A DNA stretch of 20,002 nt from positions 1 through 20,002 of the forward strand of contig JBGSKF010000015.1 in the NCBI GenBank assembly GCA_041741375.1, in the 5' to 3' direction. Every line of letters begins with the position of its first letter. The first letter of the stretch is position 1. Positions 6,660-13,404 of this stretch are shown here, one piece after another. This DNA comes from OFTM291 sp041741375. Lineage in GTDB: Bacteria > Gemmatimonadota > Gemmatimonadetes > Gemmatimonadales > GWC2-71-9. Below the pieces are notes generated by a model. That model ran no database searches. It was not told where the DNA came from and worked only from the letters and a program-made list of their open reading frames with translations. The translations under genes and the position numbers were made by a program.

Positions 6660-6968
6660 GTGCCGATCGTCCGGGGATTCGCCAGAGTTTTCGGCTGGCT
6701 TCTCACGCCGGTCGTGGCGTGGATCGCTTCCTTCCTGGGCGCCTGGGTCGCGGCCTCCCTGACCAGCAGGGCCCTCGATCTGAGATGGCGCCTCGGCGTC
6801 GTCATCGGGATGGGGGCCCTCGCCGCGACCGTGTCGGCGATTCTGTGGCTCCGCCTGATTCGCCGTTCCCCCACTCTGCAAACCGCCCTGGCGGTCCATC
6901 CCGATGGGACGCCCGTGGCGGCCGACGCGGCCTCCGAGGGAGGAGATCAGGAGGATCCGGCCCCGTGA
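6660..6968 (+). CDS. Hypothetical small membrane protein
   Basis: The family is unknown. The protein has 102 residues, starts at GTG (6660), and begins 10 nt after the preceding stop. Two hydrophobic helices (about 8-32 and 44-66) are separated by a short basic loop (SRALDLRWR). An acidic, Pro/Ala-rich tail (EGGDQEDPAP) follows and should be cytoplasmic or periplasmic depending on orientation. The ribosome-binding site is weak (GGGGCG). The end of the gene carries AGGAGG (for the next gene) and its stop overlaps the next start by 4 bp (GTGA). Reality is supported by this coupling and by good third-position GC. Function cannot be inferred. Confidence 0.6.
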   Translation: MPIVRGFARVFGWLLTPVVAWIASFLGAWVAASLTSRALDLRWRLGVVIGMGALAATVSAILWLRLIRRSPTLQTALAVHPDGTPVAADAASEGGDQEDPAP

Positions 6969-7378
6969 TCGGTGCCCGAGGATGGTTGATGCGAGGTTCC
7001 CTGGTCGCGCTACTGGCCTGCGGTCCTCCGGCCGACTCTTCGCCCGCCGTGGACTCCTCCGCGGGCGAGCTCCCCACCCCCGCGTCGGCGCGGACCGCAA
7101 CCCTCCCGGATTCGCTCCTTCTCACCCTCGGATCGGGGGCGACCGTCTGGTGGACCACCGGGCGGGAGGTGGAGGGTGAGGAGGGAACGACCTGCCTGGA
7201 ACGGGCGATCGAGATCCGTGTGGACACGACTCGCCGACTCGTCCCCCTCCTCTACACCCGGACCGCGCCGGTCGCCCTGTCCGACTCGGTCTTCCGCGCC
7301 GCCCTTTCGACCCGGTGCCGTCCGGGGGGGATGTATCGCGTCCACGTTCGCACTGTTCAGCCGGAGCCGATCGAATGA
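6965..7378 (+). CDS. Hypothetical lipoprotein
   Basis: A 137-residue protein from GTG at 6965. The N-terminus MIGARGWLMRGSLVALLAC is a lipoprotein signal peptide with basic residues, a hydrophobic core and lipobox LLAC, placing the lipidated cysteine at residue 19. An internal ATG at 6989 would leave a signal peptide too short, so GTG is preferred. It also has AGGAGG about 10 nt upstream inside the previous gene. The mature part is Ser/Pro/Ala-rich at first, then a small possibly beta-rich region containing two cysteines (TTCLER and STRCRPGG). No known domain was recognised. Its stop overlaps the next ATG (ATGA). Confidence 0.65.
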   Translation: MIGARGWLMRGSLVALLACGPPADSSPAVDSSAGELPTPASARTATLPDSLLLTLGSGATVWWTTGREVEGEEGTTCLERAIEIRVDTTRRLVPLLYTRTAPVALSDSVFRAALSTRCRPGGMYRVHVRTVQPEPIE

Positions 7379-8376
7379 CATACCGACACCGTGGGATCCT
7401 GCCCGTGAGGACAGTCCTTGCCCTCGCTCTCCTGGGGTGGGGTGGGTTCATCGACATCCATCACGCCTCGGCCCAGGAGGTCGCCCTCCGGGTGAGCCGG
7501 TTGATCGGAAACGAACCGGACCTCGACGGACTCTTCGTCTCCTTCTCGAACGGAACCGGGGTGGCCGCGATCGAGGTCAATGCGGGCCGGTGGAACCTCC
7601 GGGGAGCCCAGGACGGAGGGCTCTATGGGATTGGAGCGGATGCCCGGCTCTTTCGAGGGACTCTCGGCCCCTTCTACCTCATCGGCGGAGTGCAGGGCGG
7701 GTTCGGCACCAAGGACGCGTCGACCCTCTGGGGATCCTGGTCGGTCGGGGGCGGGTACGACCTCCTCGTCGCAGGACCGATCCGGCTCGGCCTCGAGGCC
7801 CGGTACCGTGGGGTGTCCCAGGACTCCCGGAACGGGATCGAGATCGGCGGCCGGATCGGAATCGGGTTTGGTGGGGGGGATGGATCGGGGCGGAGCAGGG
7901 TGTCTGCCCTTCCCAGGACCAGGCCAGCCACCACCTCTCCTCTGGGAGGTGCCGCCGTGGCCGCCGCGGGCACGTCAGCGGGCACGTCAGCTGTCGAGGG
8001 GGTGGTCCAGGTGGCGCTCGATGCGATGGGGACTCCCTACCGGTGGGGGGGATCCAGCGCGAACGGATTCGACTGTTCCGGCCTCATTCACTTTGCCTAT
8101 GGACAGCAGGGAGTCACCCTCCCGCGCCGCGGCGAAGACCAGGCCCGGGTGGGGACTGAGGTGCCCCGTGCCCTGGCCGCCCTCCGGCCGGGGGACATTC
8201 TCACCTTCGGAAGCGGGGAAGGGAAGCCGGTGACCCATGTGGGTCTCTATCTCGGGGAAGGTCGGTTCATTCACAGCGGGACCACCGGGGTCCAGTTGAG
8301 CCTGTTGAGCGAGGCCGATCCCTCCGGCGCTTGGTGGCTCACACGGTGGGTGGGAGCCCGCCGAATTCTGGAGTAA
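7375..8376 (+). CDS. Secreted C40 (NlpC/P60) peptidase with N-terminal beta-barrel-like region
   Basis: A 333-residue protein with a signal peptide (hydrophobic stretch 13-26, likely cleavage after HHASA, residue 33). Residues about 35-166 are Gly/aromatic-rich with alternating polar and hydrophobic strands (GPFYLIGGVQGGFG, SWSVGGGYDLLVAGPIRLGL, GIEIGGRIGIGFG), which looks like a small outer-membrane barrel. A Ser/Ala/Thr linker (167-206) follows. Residues about 208-333 form an NlpC/P60 domain: PYRWGGSSANGFDCSGL with catalytic Cys234, PGDILTF, THVGLYLG with His288, and FIHS with His300. Such domains cleave cell-wall peptide bonds, often gamma-D-Glu-diaminopimelate. The start overlaps the lipoprotein stop, with GGAG 8 nt upstream. 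The peptidase call is firm, the barrel call is by appearance. Confidence 0.85.
   Translation: MTYRHRGILPVRTVLALALLGWGGFIDIHHASAQEVALRVSRLIGNEPDLDGLFVSFSNGTGVAAIEVNAGRWNLRGAQDGGLYGIGADARLFRGTLGPFYLIGGVQGGFGTKDASTLWGSWSVGGGYDLLVAGPIRLGLEARYRGVSQDSRNGIEIGGRIGIGFGGGDGSGRSRVSALPRTRPATTSPLGGAAVAAAGTSAGTSAVEGVVQVALDAMGTPYRWGGSSANGFDCSGLIHFAYGQQGVTLPRRGEDQARVGTEVPRALAALRPGDILTFGSGEGKPVTHVGLYLGEGRFIHSGTTGVQLSLLSEADPSGAWWLTRWVGARRILE
7966..7989 (+). repeat. 12-bp tandem duplication in the linker of the NlpC/P60 gene
   Basis: GCGGGCACGTCA occurs twice back to back, encoding AGTSAGTS in the flexible linker between the two domains. It keeps frame and is a plausible slippage site. Confidence 0.7.
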
Positions 8377-8383
8377 CGTCCAT

Positions 8384-8416
8384 AAGAAAACGGGGTGCCC
8401 GCACAAGGAGCACCCC
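8384..8416 (-). terminator. Intrinsic terminator for the minus-strand gene 8453-9571
   Basis: Read on the minus strand, GGGGTGC (8416-8410) pairs with GCACCCC (8398-8392) around an 11-nt loop and is followed by GTTTTCTT (8391-8384). This is a standard hairpin plus T-tract, placed 36 nt after the stop codon. The plus-strand NlpC/P60 gene ends at 8376, so the hairpin may also stop transcription arriving from that side, although its plus-strand tail lacks T's. Confidence 0.75.
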
Positions 8417-8452
8417 CTTCCCACGGTTGCGGGCTTGGAGGCCCGCCACCCG

Positions 8453-9571
8453 TCAGCGATTCTGAATCGGTTTGGCCGGTGGCTTGGCGGGCGCCGGCAT
8501 GGTGTGGCCCGCGTGGTCGTCGGCGCCACTGTGCTTATGACCTCCGCCCATCTCCTCCAACTTGGCGAGATCGGTCTGCAGGGTTTCGTCCGCGAGGTCA
8601 ATGGCCGGCCACTCCCTCAGATTGTCCGGTGCGAAGAGCCCCACCATGTGCGCCATCGCGCCCGGAATCATCTTGCCGGTCGGATTGTCATAGACCCCGA
8701 CCACCCGGTAGCGCTTTCCGGCCTCGAGCTTGAGCCCCTTGCCCGAGACGCCGAACAGTTTCCGGTCGAGTTTCAGGAGCCGCCCCTCCGCGTCCTTCCT
8801 GGCCTTGATCTCGGTCAGAACCTTCCCGCTCTCGACGTCCTCGAGTCGCACCGCGGTGCCGTAGTCGTGCATGTGGCCACCCACGCCGAGCAGCCGGCCG
8901 TTGATGGGGAACGTGAACTCGTGGCTCTTCTCGGAATGGCCCGCGGGCATGTCGAAGGCGTTGCCCTCGCCCACCGTCAGATTGACGTCCATGTAGATGG
9001 GAAGGGCATGCACCGGCTGAGGGTTCAGGTTGGCCGGGCTGTACTGCATGATGATGGTGAACTGGACCCCTTCCAGGTCCTTGCCGGTTTCGTTGGACCA
9101 CATGAAGTAGGCCCCGAGCCGCTGGCCGGGCTCGAGGGGCACGCCGATCGTCCGGGGGATGGTGGTTTCCCCGGTTTCCTGACCCGCACCCATGAGGCGC
9201 TCGACCGCCGGGTAGAGGAGCTGGCGGCGATCGAAGTTGATCATGATCATGTGGTGCAGGACCCGGGAAGGAACCTCGACCCCGTTCTTGTCCTTCATCT
9301 CGTACCGAAAGCCCCGGAACCAGGACTGGTTGGGCCATTCGAACCGGTAGACCGGGCTGTTGCCATGCTCACCCCCGTCCATCTCCATCTCGTCATGGGT
9401 CATTCCGGGCGGGAGTGCGGGGATGTCGAAGGGCCCCACCGTGATGATCACTTCCCGGCGCGAGGAATCGACCACGACCCGGGTCGTAACCTCGTCGGGC
9501 GTGGTGGTGACGGCAGGCCAGGGGCCGGCGGCCAGCGAGAGGAGTGCGGTTGAGGCCAGCACAGCGAGCAT
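8453..9571 (-). CDS. Secreted protein with copper type II monooxygenase-like His motifs
   Basis: A 372-residue protein. The ATG at 9571 is chosen because AGGAGG lies about 7 nt upstream and a signal peptide follows directly (MLAVLASTALLSLAAG). A longer GTG start at 9604 lacks both. SRVLHHMIMIN (103-113) has the HHM motif, and GVGGHMHDYGTA (229-240) has HxH. MIPGAMAHM (301-309) supplies a Met about 70 residues after HxH, the spacing seen in peptidylglycine alpha-hydroxylating monooxygenase (PHM). The third CuH histidine of PHM seems replaced (IIMQYS, 174-179). The C-terminal tail GGHKHSGADDHAGHTM (343-358) is His-rich. Copper binding in the periplasm or outside is likely; catalytic activity is uncertain. 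It is transcribed alone, with its own terminator. I know no characterised homologue. Confidence 0.75.
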   Translation of the reverse strand: MLAVLASTALLSLAAGPWPAVTTTPDEVTTRVVVDSSRREVIITVGPFDIPALPPGMTHDEMEMDGGEHGNSPVYRFEWPNQSWFRGFRYEMKDKNGVEVPSRVLHHMIMINFDRRQLLYPAVERLMGAGQETGETTIPRTIGVPLEPGQRLGAYFMWSNETGKDLEGVQFTIIMQYSPANLNPQPVHALPIYMDVNLTVGEGNAFDMPAGHSEKSHEFTFPINGRLLGVGGHMHDYGTAVRLEDVESGKVLTEIKARKDAEGRLLKLDRKLFGVSGKGLKLEAGKRYRVVGVYDNPTGKMIPGAMAHMVGLFAPDNLREWPAIDLADETLQTDLAKLEEMGGGHKHSGADDHAGHTMPAPAKPPAKPIQNR

Positions 9572-9915
9572 CGGTTTCCTCCTGGTCGAAATCGGATCCG
9601 GCACGAGCCGCCGACATGGGACTGGGTCAGTTCAGGGCAGCAAGAAAGGCGCGGGAATGACGGTTTGTCAAGCAAGTCAGGAAGGGGAATCCCGACGCCT
9701 GAACTCAGTTTATTCACACGACGTCACGGTCGGAAACTGCTCGTGAGGCCGCTACAGAGAGAGAAACGACGCCGAGAGAGGGACGGTTCCGTGTCAGCTC
9801 GGGAGGCTGGATGTGGGCGGGTGAACAGGATGGTCCGGGCGGGTAGCGGGTGTCCTCGTGTCGGCCAAAACGGCAGGATTTACGGGCACGGAGTCTGCTA
9901 AAGAGAGTGTGCCGC
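9572..9915. other. Non-coding region between the copper-protein gene and the groES promoter
   Basis: Open frames here (for example on the plus strand at 9665-9901) are Arg/Gly/Ser-rich and look like chance. A TTGACA reads leftward at 9671-9666 and could be the -35 for the minus-strand gene, but no matching -10 is clear. CAGTTCAGG (9628-9636) and CCTGAACT (about 9700) are inverted over about 60 nt. I see no tRNA, rRNA, riboswitch or tandem repeat. A small RNA cannot be excluded. Confidence 0.5.
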
Positions 9916-9943
9916 TTGACAGGTACCCGGGGCGGCTTATCTT
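9916..9943 (+). promoter_or_regulatory. Promoter of groES-groEL
   Basis: TTGACA (9916-9921), a 16-nt spacer and TATCTT (9938-9943) form a good housekeeping-type promoter. Transcription should start near 9950, immediately upstream of the CIRCE-like operator and about 85 nt before groES. Confidence 0.75.
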
Positions 9944-9954
9944 TGGCCTCGGGT

Positions 9955-9981
9955 TTGGCAGTCTTGGATTGAGAGTGCCAA
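9955..9981 (+). promoter_or_regulatory. CIRCE operator (HrcA site), variant
   Basis: TTGGCAGTC, a 9-nt spacer, then GAGTGCCAA. The CIRCE consensus is TTAGCACTC-N9-GAGTGCTAA. The left arm matches 7/9 and the right arm 8/9, and the two arms are complementary except at one position. The place is canonical: in the 5' leader directly after the groES promoter. HrcA would repress at low temperature and release on heat or unfolded-protein stress. hrcA itself is not in the window. Confidence 0.82.
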
Positions 9982-10034
9982 GCAATTGTCTGATGGTAAG
10001 TTACACGTTAACCCGAAGGGTGAGGAGTCCGTCA

Positions 10035-10355
10035 ATGTCCACTGCCACAGCCACCAAGGCCAAGCCGAAGCTCAAGATCACCCCCCTCGAGGACCGGGTG
10101 GTCATTCTCCCGTCCGACGAGGAGGAGACGATGCGGGGGGGGTTGTACATCCCTGACACCGCCAAGGAAAAGCCCACCCAGGGCGAAGTCATCGCGGTCG
10201 GTCCCGGCCGGATGGAAAAGGGAGCCCGCGTCAAGGTCGACCTCGCGGTCGGCGATGTGGTGATCTACGGGAAGTACAGCGGGACGCCGTACACCGTCAA
10301 CAACACCGAAGTCATTTTGATCAAGGCTTCCGACGTCCTCGCCAAGCTTGGCTGA
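10035..10355 (+). CDS. groES: Co-chaperonin GroES
   Basis: This is the heptameric lid of the GroEL folding chamber. It has 106 residues, slightly longer than the usual 94-97, because of a Lys/Ala/Thr-rich N-terminal extension (MSTATATKAKPKLK) before ITPLEDRVVI. The mobile loop region reads EETMRGGLYIPDTAKEKP, followed by GEVIAVGPGR, LAVGDVVIYGKYSGT and a C-terminal NNTEVILIKASDVLAKLG, all typical. The ATG at 10035 has GGTGAGGAG 7 nt upstream. A longer frame from 9858 would include the promoter and operator and is rejected. It lies 33 nt before groEL and is controlled by the promoter and CIRCE element upstream. Confidence 0.97.
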   Translation: MSTATATKAKPKLKITPLEDRVVILPSDEEETMRGGLYIPDTAKEKPTQGEVIAVGPGRMEKGARVKVDLAVGDVVIYGKYSGTPYTVNNTEVILIKASDVLAKLG

Positions 10356-10388
10356 GGCACGCGACCCACACCAGGAGATATTCAGGTT

Positions 10389-12020
10389 ATGGCTGCCAAG
10401 GAGTTGATGTTCAATACCGACGCTCGCGCCAAGCTCAGGAAGGGCGTGGATGCGCTGGCGGATGCGGTCAAGGTGACGCTCGGTCCGAAGGGCCGGAATG
10501 TCGTCATCGACAAGAAGTTCGGAGCGCCGACGGTCACCAAGGACGGGGTGACGGTTGCCAAGGAGATCGAGCTCGCGGACCCGATCGAGAACATGGGGGC
10601 CCAGATGGTGAAGGAGGTTGCCACCAAGACCTCCGATCTCGCGGGCGACGGCACCACCACGGCCACGGTGCTGGCCCAGGCGATCTATCGGGAAGGCCTC
10701 AAGAACGTGACGGCCGGGGCCAACCCGATGGAACTGAAGCGCGGCATCGACCGCGGGGTGGAGGCGCTGGTCGCCGAGCTGTCGTCGATGTCGGTGCCGA
10801 CGGCGGGGAAGAAGGAGATCGCCCAGGTCGGAACCATTTCGGCCAACAGCGACCCCGAGATCGGGAAGCTGATCGCCGAGGCGATGGAGAAGGTGGGCAA
10901 GGACGGGGTCATCACGGTGGAAGAGGCCCGCGGCCTCGAGACCACGCTCGAGACCGTCGACGGGATGCAGTTCGACCGGGGGTATCTGTCGCCCTACTTC
11001 GTGACCGATCCCGAGAAGATGCAGGCCGTGGCCGAGGACGGGTACATCCTCATCCATGACAAGAAGATTTCCTCGATGAAGGACCTGCTTCCGGTGCTCG
11101 AGAAGGTGGCGCAGACGGGCAAGGCGCTCCTGATCGTGGCCGAGGACATCGAGGGTGAGGCCCTGGCGACGCTGGTGGTGAACAAGCTGCGGGGCACGCT
11201 CAAGGTGATCGGGGTCAAGGCCCCCGGGTTCGGGGACCGGCGGAAGGAAATGCTGGTCGACATCTCCAAGCTCACCGGCGGCAAGGTGATCTCCGAGGAG
11301 CTGGGCTTCAAGCTGGAGAACACCCAGCTCGCCGATCTCGGGCGCGCCAAGCGCATCGTGGTGGACAAGGACAACACCACGATTGTTGACGGCAAGGGCA
11401 AGGCCGACGACATCAAGGGCCGGATCTCCGAGATCCGGGTGGCGATCGACAAGAGCACCAGCGACTACGACCGGGAGAAGCTCCAGGAGCGGTTGGCCAA
11501 GCTCTCCGGCGGCGTGGCCGTGATCAACGTCGGTGCCGCGACCGAAACCGAGATGAAGGAGAAGAAGGCGCGCGTGGAGGATGCCCTGCACGCCACCCGT
11601 GCGGCGGTGGAAGAGGGGATCGTGCCCGGGGGAGGCGTGGCCCTCCTGCGCGCCCAGTCCAGCCTCGACAGGATCCGCGGCCTGACCACGGACGAGAAGA
11701 TCGGGGTGGACATCCTTCGTCGCGCCGTCGAGGAACCGCTCCGGATGATCGTCCAGAATGCGGGCATCGAAGGGGCCATCGTGCTGGCCAAGATCAAGGA
11801 ATCGAAGGACCGGAACTTCGGCTACAACGCCGCGACCGACACCTACGAGGATCTGGTCAAGTCCGGTGTCATCGATCCGACCAAGGTGACCCGGACCGCG
11901 CTCCAGAACGCGGCCTCCATCGCAGGGCTTCTGCTCACGACAGAGTGCGTCATCGTCGAGAAGAAGGAAGACAAGCCGGCCGGACCGCCCGCGGGTGGTG
12001 GCATGGGCGGCATGTACTGA
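10389..12020 (+). CDS. groEL: Chaperonin GroEL
   Basis: This is the ATP-driven double-ring chaperonin of the cytoplasm. The protein is 543 residues, a normal length. Asp52 (TKDGVTVAKEIEL) and the ATP-binding motif GDGTTTATVLAQ (86-97) with Asp87 are present. The equatorial signature VGAATETEMKEKKARVEDAL carries the Asp equivalent to E. coli Asp398. GIVPGGGVALLRA follows, and the protein ends in a GGM-type tail (GGGMGGMY) as in standard GroEL. AGGAG lies about 11 nt before the ATG. The gene is cotranscribed with groES and followed by a strong hairpin. There is no sign of frameshift or specialised substitution. Confidence 0.98.
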   Translation: MAAKELMFNTDARAKLRKGVDALADAVKVTLGPKGRNVVIDKKFGAPTVTKDGVTVAKEIELADPIENMGAQMVKEVATKTSDLAGDGTTTATVLAQAIYREGLKNVTAGANPMELKRGIDRGVEALVAELSSMSVPTAGKKEIAQVGTISANSDPEIGKLIAEAMEKVGKDGVITVEEARGLETTLETVDGMQFDRGYLSPYFVTDPEKMQAVAEDGYILIHDKKISSMKDLLPVLEKVAQTGKALLIVAEDIEGEALATLVVNKLRGTLKVIGVKAPGFGDRRKEMLVDISKLTGGKVISEELGFKLENTQLADLGRAKRIVVDKDNTTIVDGKGKADDIKGRISEIRVAIDKSTSDYDREKLQERLAKLSGGVAVINVGAATETEMKEKKARVEDALHATRAAVEEGIVPGGGVALLRAQSSLDRIRGLTTDEKIGVDILRRAVEEPLRMIVQNAGIEGAIVLAKIKESKDRNFGYNAATDTYEDLVKSGVIDPTKVTRTALQNAASIAGLLLTTECVIVEKKEDKPAGPPAGGGMGGMY

Positions 12021-12066
12021 TCCACCCGTCTCCCTCTCACAGGGGAGGCGGCCGGACGGTGCGTGG

Positions 12067-12094
12067 CGGGGCGGTCCTCTCGGGGGCCGCCCCG
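12067..12094 (+). terminator. Terminator hairpin after groEL
   Basis: CGGGGCGG (12067-12074) pairs with CCGCCCCG (12087-12094), an 8-bp GC-only stem with a 12-nt loop, followed by TTGTGCTGT. The T-tract is poor, but the position 47 nt after the groEL stop and the stem strength favour a terminator. Confidence 0.6.
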
Positions 12095-12137
12095 TTGTGC
12101 TGTCCCGCCTCGTGTGCATGAGGCTGACGGTGAGTCG

Positions 12138-12146
12138 TTATATTAC
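12138..12146 (+). promoter_or_regulatory. Putative -10 element for the gene at 12188
   Basis: TTATATTAC at 12138-12146 contains TATATT, a good -10 hexamer in otherwise GC-rich DNA, about 40 nt before the next start codon. No matching -35 is visible at 16-18 nt upstream, so the call rests on the -10 alone. Confidence 0.4.
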
Positions 12147-12187
12147 GGAATGAGATCGATCCTCGCGCGCTCCGGAAAGGGGGCCCC

Positions 12188-12607
12188 ATGACAGTCCGAT
12201 CGCTGCTGGCCACCCTCTCCCTCACCCTGGGACTCGCCGGGGCGAGCCCGGCTTCCGTCGCGGCCCAGAAGTCCCCGGCGGCTGATCCCCTGCTCGGAAC
12301 CTGGGAAGCGAAGACGAAGGAGGGGGTGCACACCGTGGTCATTCGGTCCGACTCGAGCGCGAGTTATGGAGAGGAGACCGTGCGGTGGCGGATCCAGAAG
12401 GACGTCATCTGGCTTGCCCTGGGGGGAGAATGGGTGGATTACCGGATGAAGCTCCGTGGCAAGAGCCTCACTCTCTCCGGGGGTGACCTGACCGAGCCGA
12501 TCACCCTCACCAAGATCGGTCCGCCCTCTCCCCGGGCCACGGGCGTGGCGGTTCCCCCCGATCCCGACGCGGTTCCCCGCCGGTCGGTCAGGGTACCGAA
12601 GCGGTAG
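12188..12607 (+). CDS. Hypothetical small secreted protein
   Basis: A 139-residue protein with a clear signal peptide (MTVRSLLATLSLTLGLAGAS..., likely cleavage after SVAA, before QKSPAADP). The mature part is predominantly beta-strand-like: LLGTWEAKTKEGVHTVVI, ETVRWRIQKDVIWLAL, EWVDYRMKLRGKSLTLSG, EPITLTKIG. This resembles small lipocalin-like or copper-resistance-type barrel fragments only in general appearance; no family is assigned. GGAAAGGGGG lies just before the ATG. Its last 20 bp overlap the 3' end of the opposing metallo-beta-lactamase gene. Confidence 0.7.
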   Translation: MTVRSLLATLSLTLGLAGASPASVAAQKSPAADPLLGTWEAKTKEGVHTVVIRSDSSASYGEETVRWRIQKDVIWLALGGEWVDYRMKLRGKSLTLSGGDLTEPITLTKIGPPSPRATGVAVPPDPDAVPRRSVRVPKR

Positions 12608-13388
12608 TCGCTCCCCCCAGGGTGATGGGCGGGAGAGAATCTCCCTGGGAGGCGACGAAGAGTCCCCCCGCAAATCCCACGTCCTCCAGCGCCGTGCCCA
12701 CGGTTTCCCGGGCCCGATCGGGCGCGTTGCAGTTCTGGCTCAGGTGCGCGAGCACCACGGCCTCCAGGGCGGGATGCCAGAGCTCTCGCAGCAGATTGGC
12801 GGTGACGCGATTGGACAGATGCCCCTCCGACCCGGCGATCCGGGCCTGGACGGAGGCGGGATACCCGCTCGATCGCAGCAGCGCCTCGTCGTAGTTGGCC
12901 TCGATCACCATGGCATGCACCCCGCTGAGCAGATACCGCACGCCCGTGGTCGGTCGTCCCAGATCGAAGGCGAACCCGATCCGGACCCCGGTGCGGGAGG
13001 TGATCGCCAGAGCCATCGGTTCGGCGGCGTCATGCACAATCGGGCTTCCGGCCACGCTGAACGGGCCGATTTCCACATGTCCGGAGAACCCGACCCGGAG
13101 ATGGGTGAGAGAGTCCGGTCGGCCTGGCAGGCGTCGCCAGGTCCCGCCCGATGCCAGGATGGGGACGCCCAGAAGGCCCGCGATCCGGACCGCACCCCGC
13201 GAGTGATCGCCGTGCTCGTGCGTCAGCGCCACGCCCACGACGCGATCCGGATCGAGGCCGTTGTCCGTCATTCGGCGCATCAGCTCGCGGGCACTGAATC
13301 CCGCTTCGACGAGGAGCAGGGCCTCTTCCGACTCCACCACGAACGCATTCCCTTTCGAGCCCGATCCCAGCACATGCAGACGCGTCAT
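12588..13388 (-). CDS. Metallo-beta-lactamase-fold hydrolase (YycJ/WalJ-like)
   Basis: A 266-residue MBL-fold protein. It opens MTRLHVLGSGSKGNAFVVES, as members of the YycJ/WalJ branch do. The zinc-binding motif HEHGDHS is at 57-63, with further ligand-type motifs PIVHDAAEP, FAFDLGRPT, EANYDE, SEGHLSN and VLAHLSQNCN. YycJ-type proteins have been proposed to act on nucleic acids (exonuclease-like), but the substrate here is not known. The gene is the last of a four-gene minus-strand operon, starting 16 nt after the GlmU-like stop. GGAG lies about 9 nt before the ATG. Its 3' end overlaps the convergent secreted-protein gene by 20 bp. Confidence 0.87.
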   Translation of the reverse strand: MTRLHVLGSGSKGNAFVVESEEALLLVEAGFSARELMRRMTDNGLDPDRVVGVALTHEHGDHSRGAVRIAGLLGVPILASGGTWRRLPGRPDSLTHLRVGFSGHVEIGPFSVAGSPIVHDAAEPMALAITSRTGVRIGFAFDLGRPTTGVRYLLSGVHAMVIEANYDEALLRSSGYPASVQARIAGSEGHLSNRVTANLLRELWHPALEAVVLAHLSQNCNAPDRARETVGTALEDVGFAGGLFVASQGDSLPPITLGGATTASVP

Positions 13389-13404
13389 GGGGAAGGACTC
13401 CGCG

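Noticed and set aside
5910..7100. 396-codon minus-strand frame opposite the membrane proteins
   Set aside because: It is Arg/Gly/His/Asp-rich with no hydrophobic core. The plus-strand genes have credible helices, starts and overlaps.
9665..9901. Small plus-strand gene before groES
   Set aside because: It overlaps the region upstream of the groES promoter, has no ribosome-binding site, and is rich in Arg/Gly with no structure.
10032..12119. 695-codon open frame on the minus strand opposite groES-groEL
   Set aside because: It is antisense to two certain genes and has His/Leu/Gly/Arg-biased shadow composition. High GC makes long antisense frames common.
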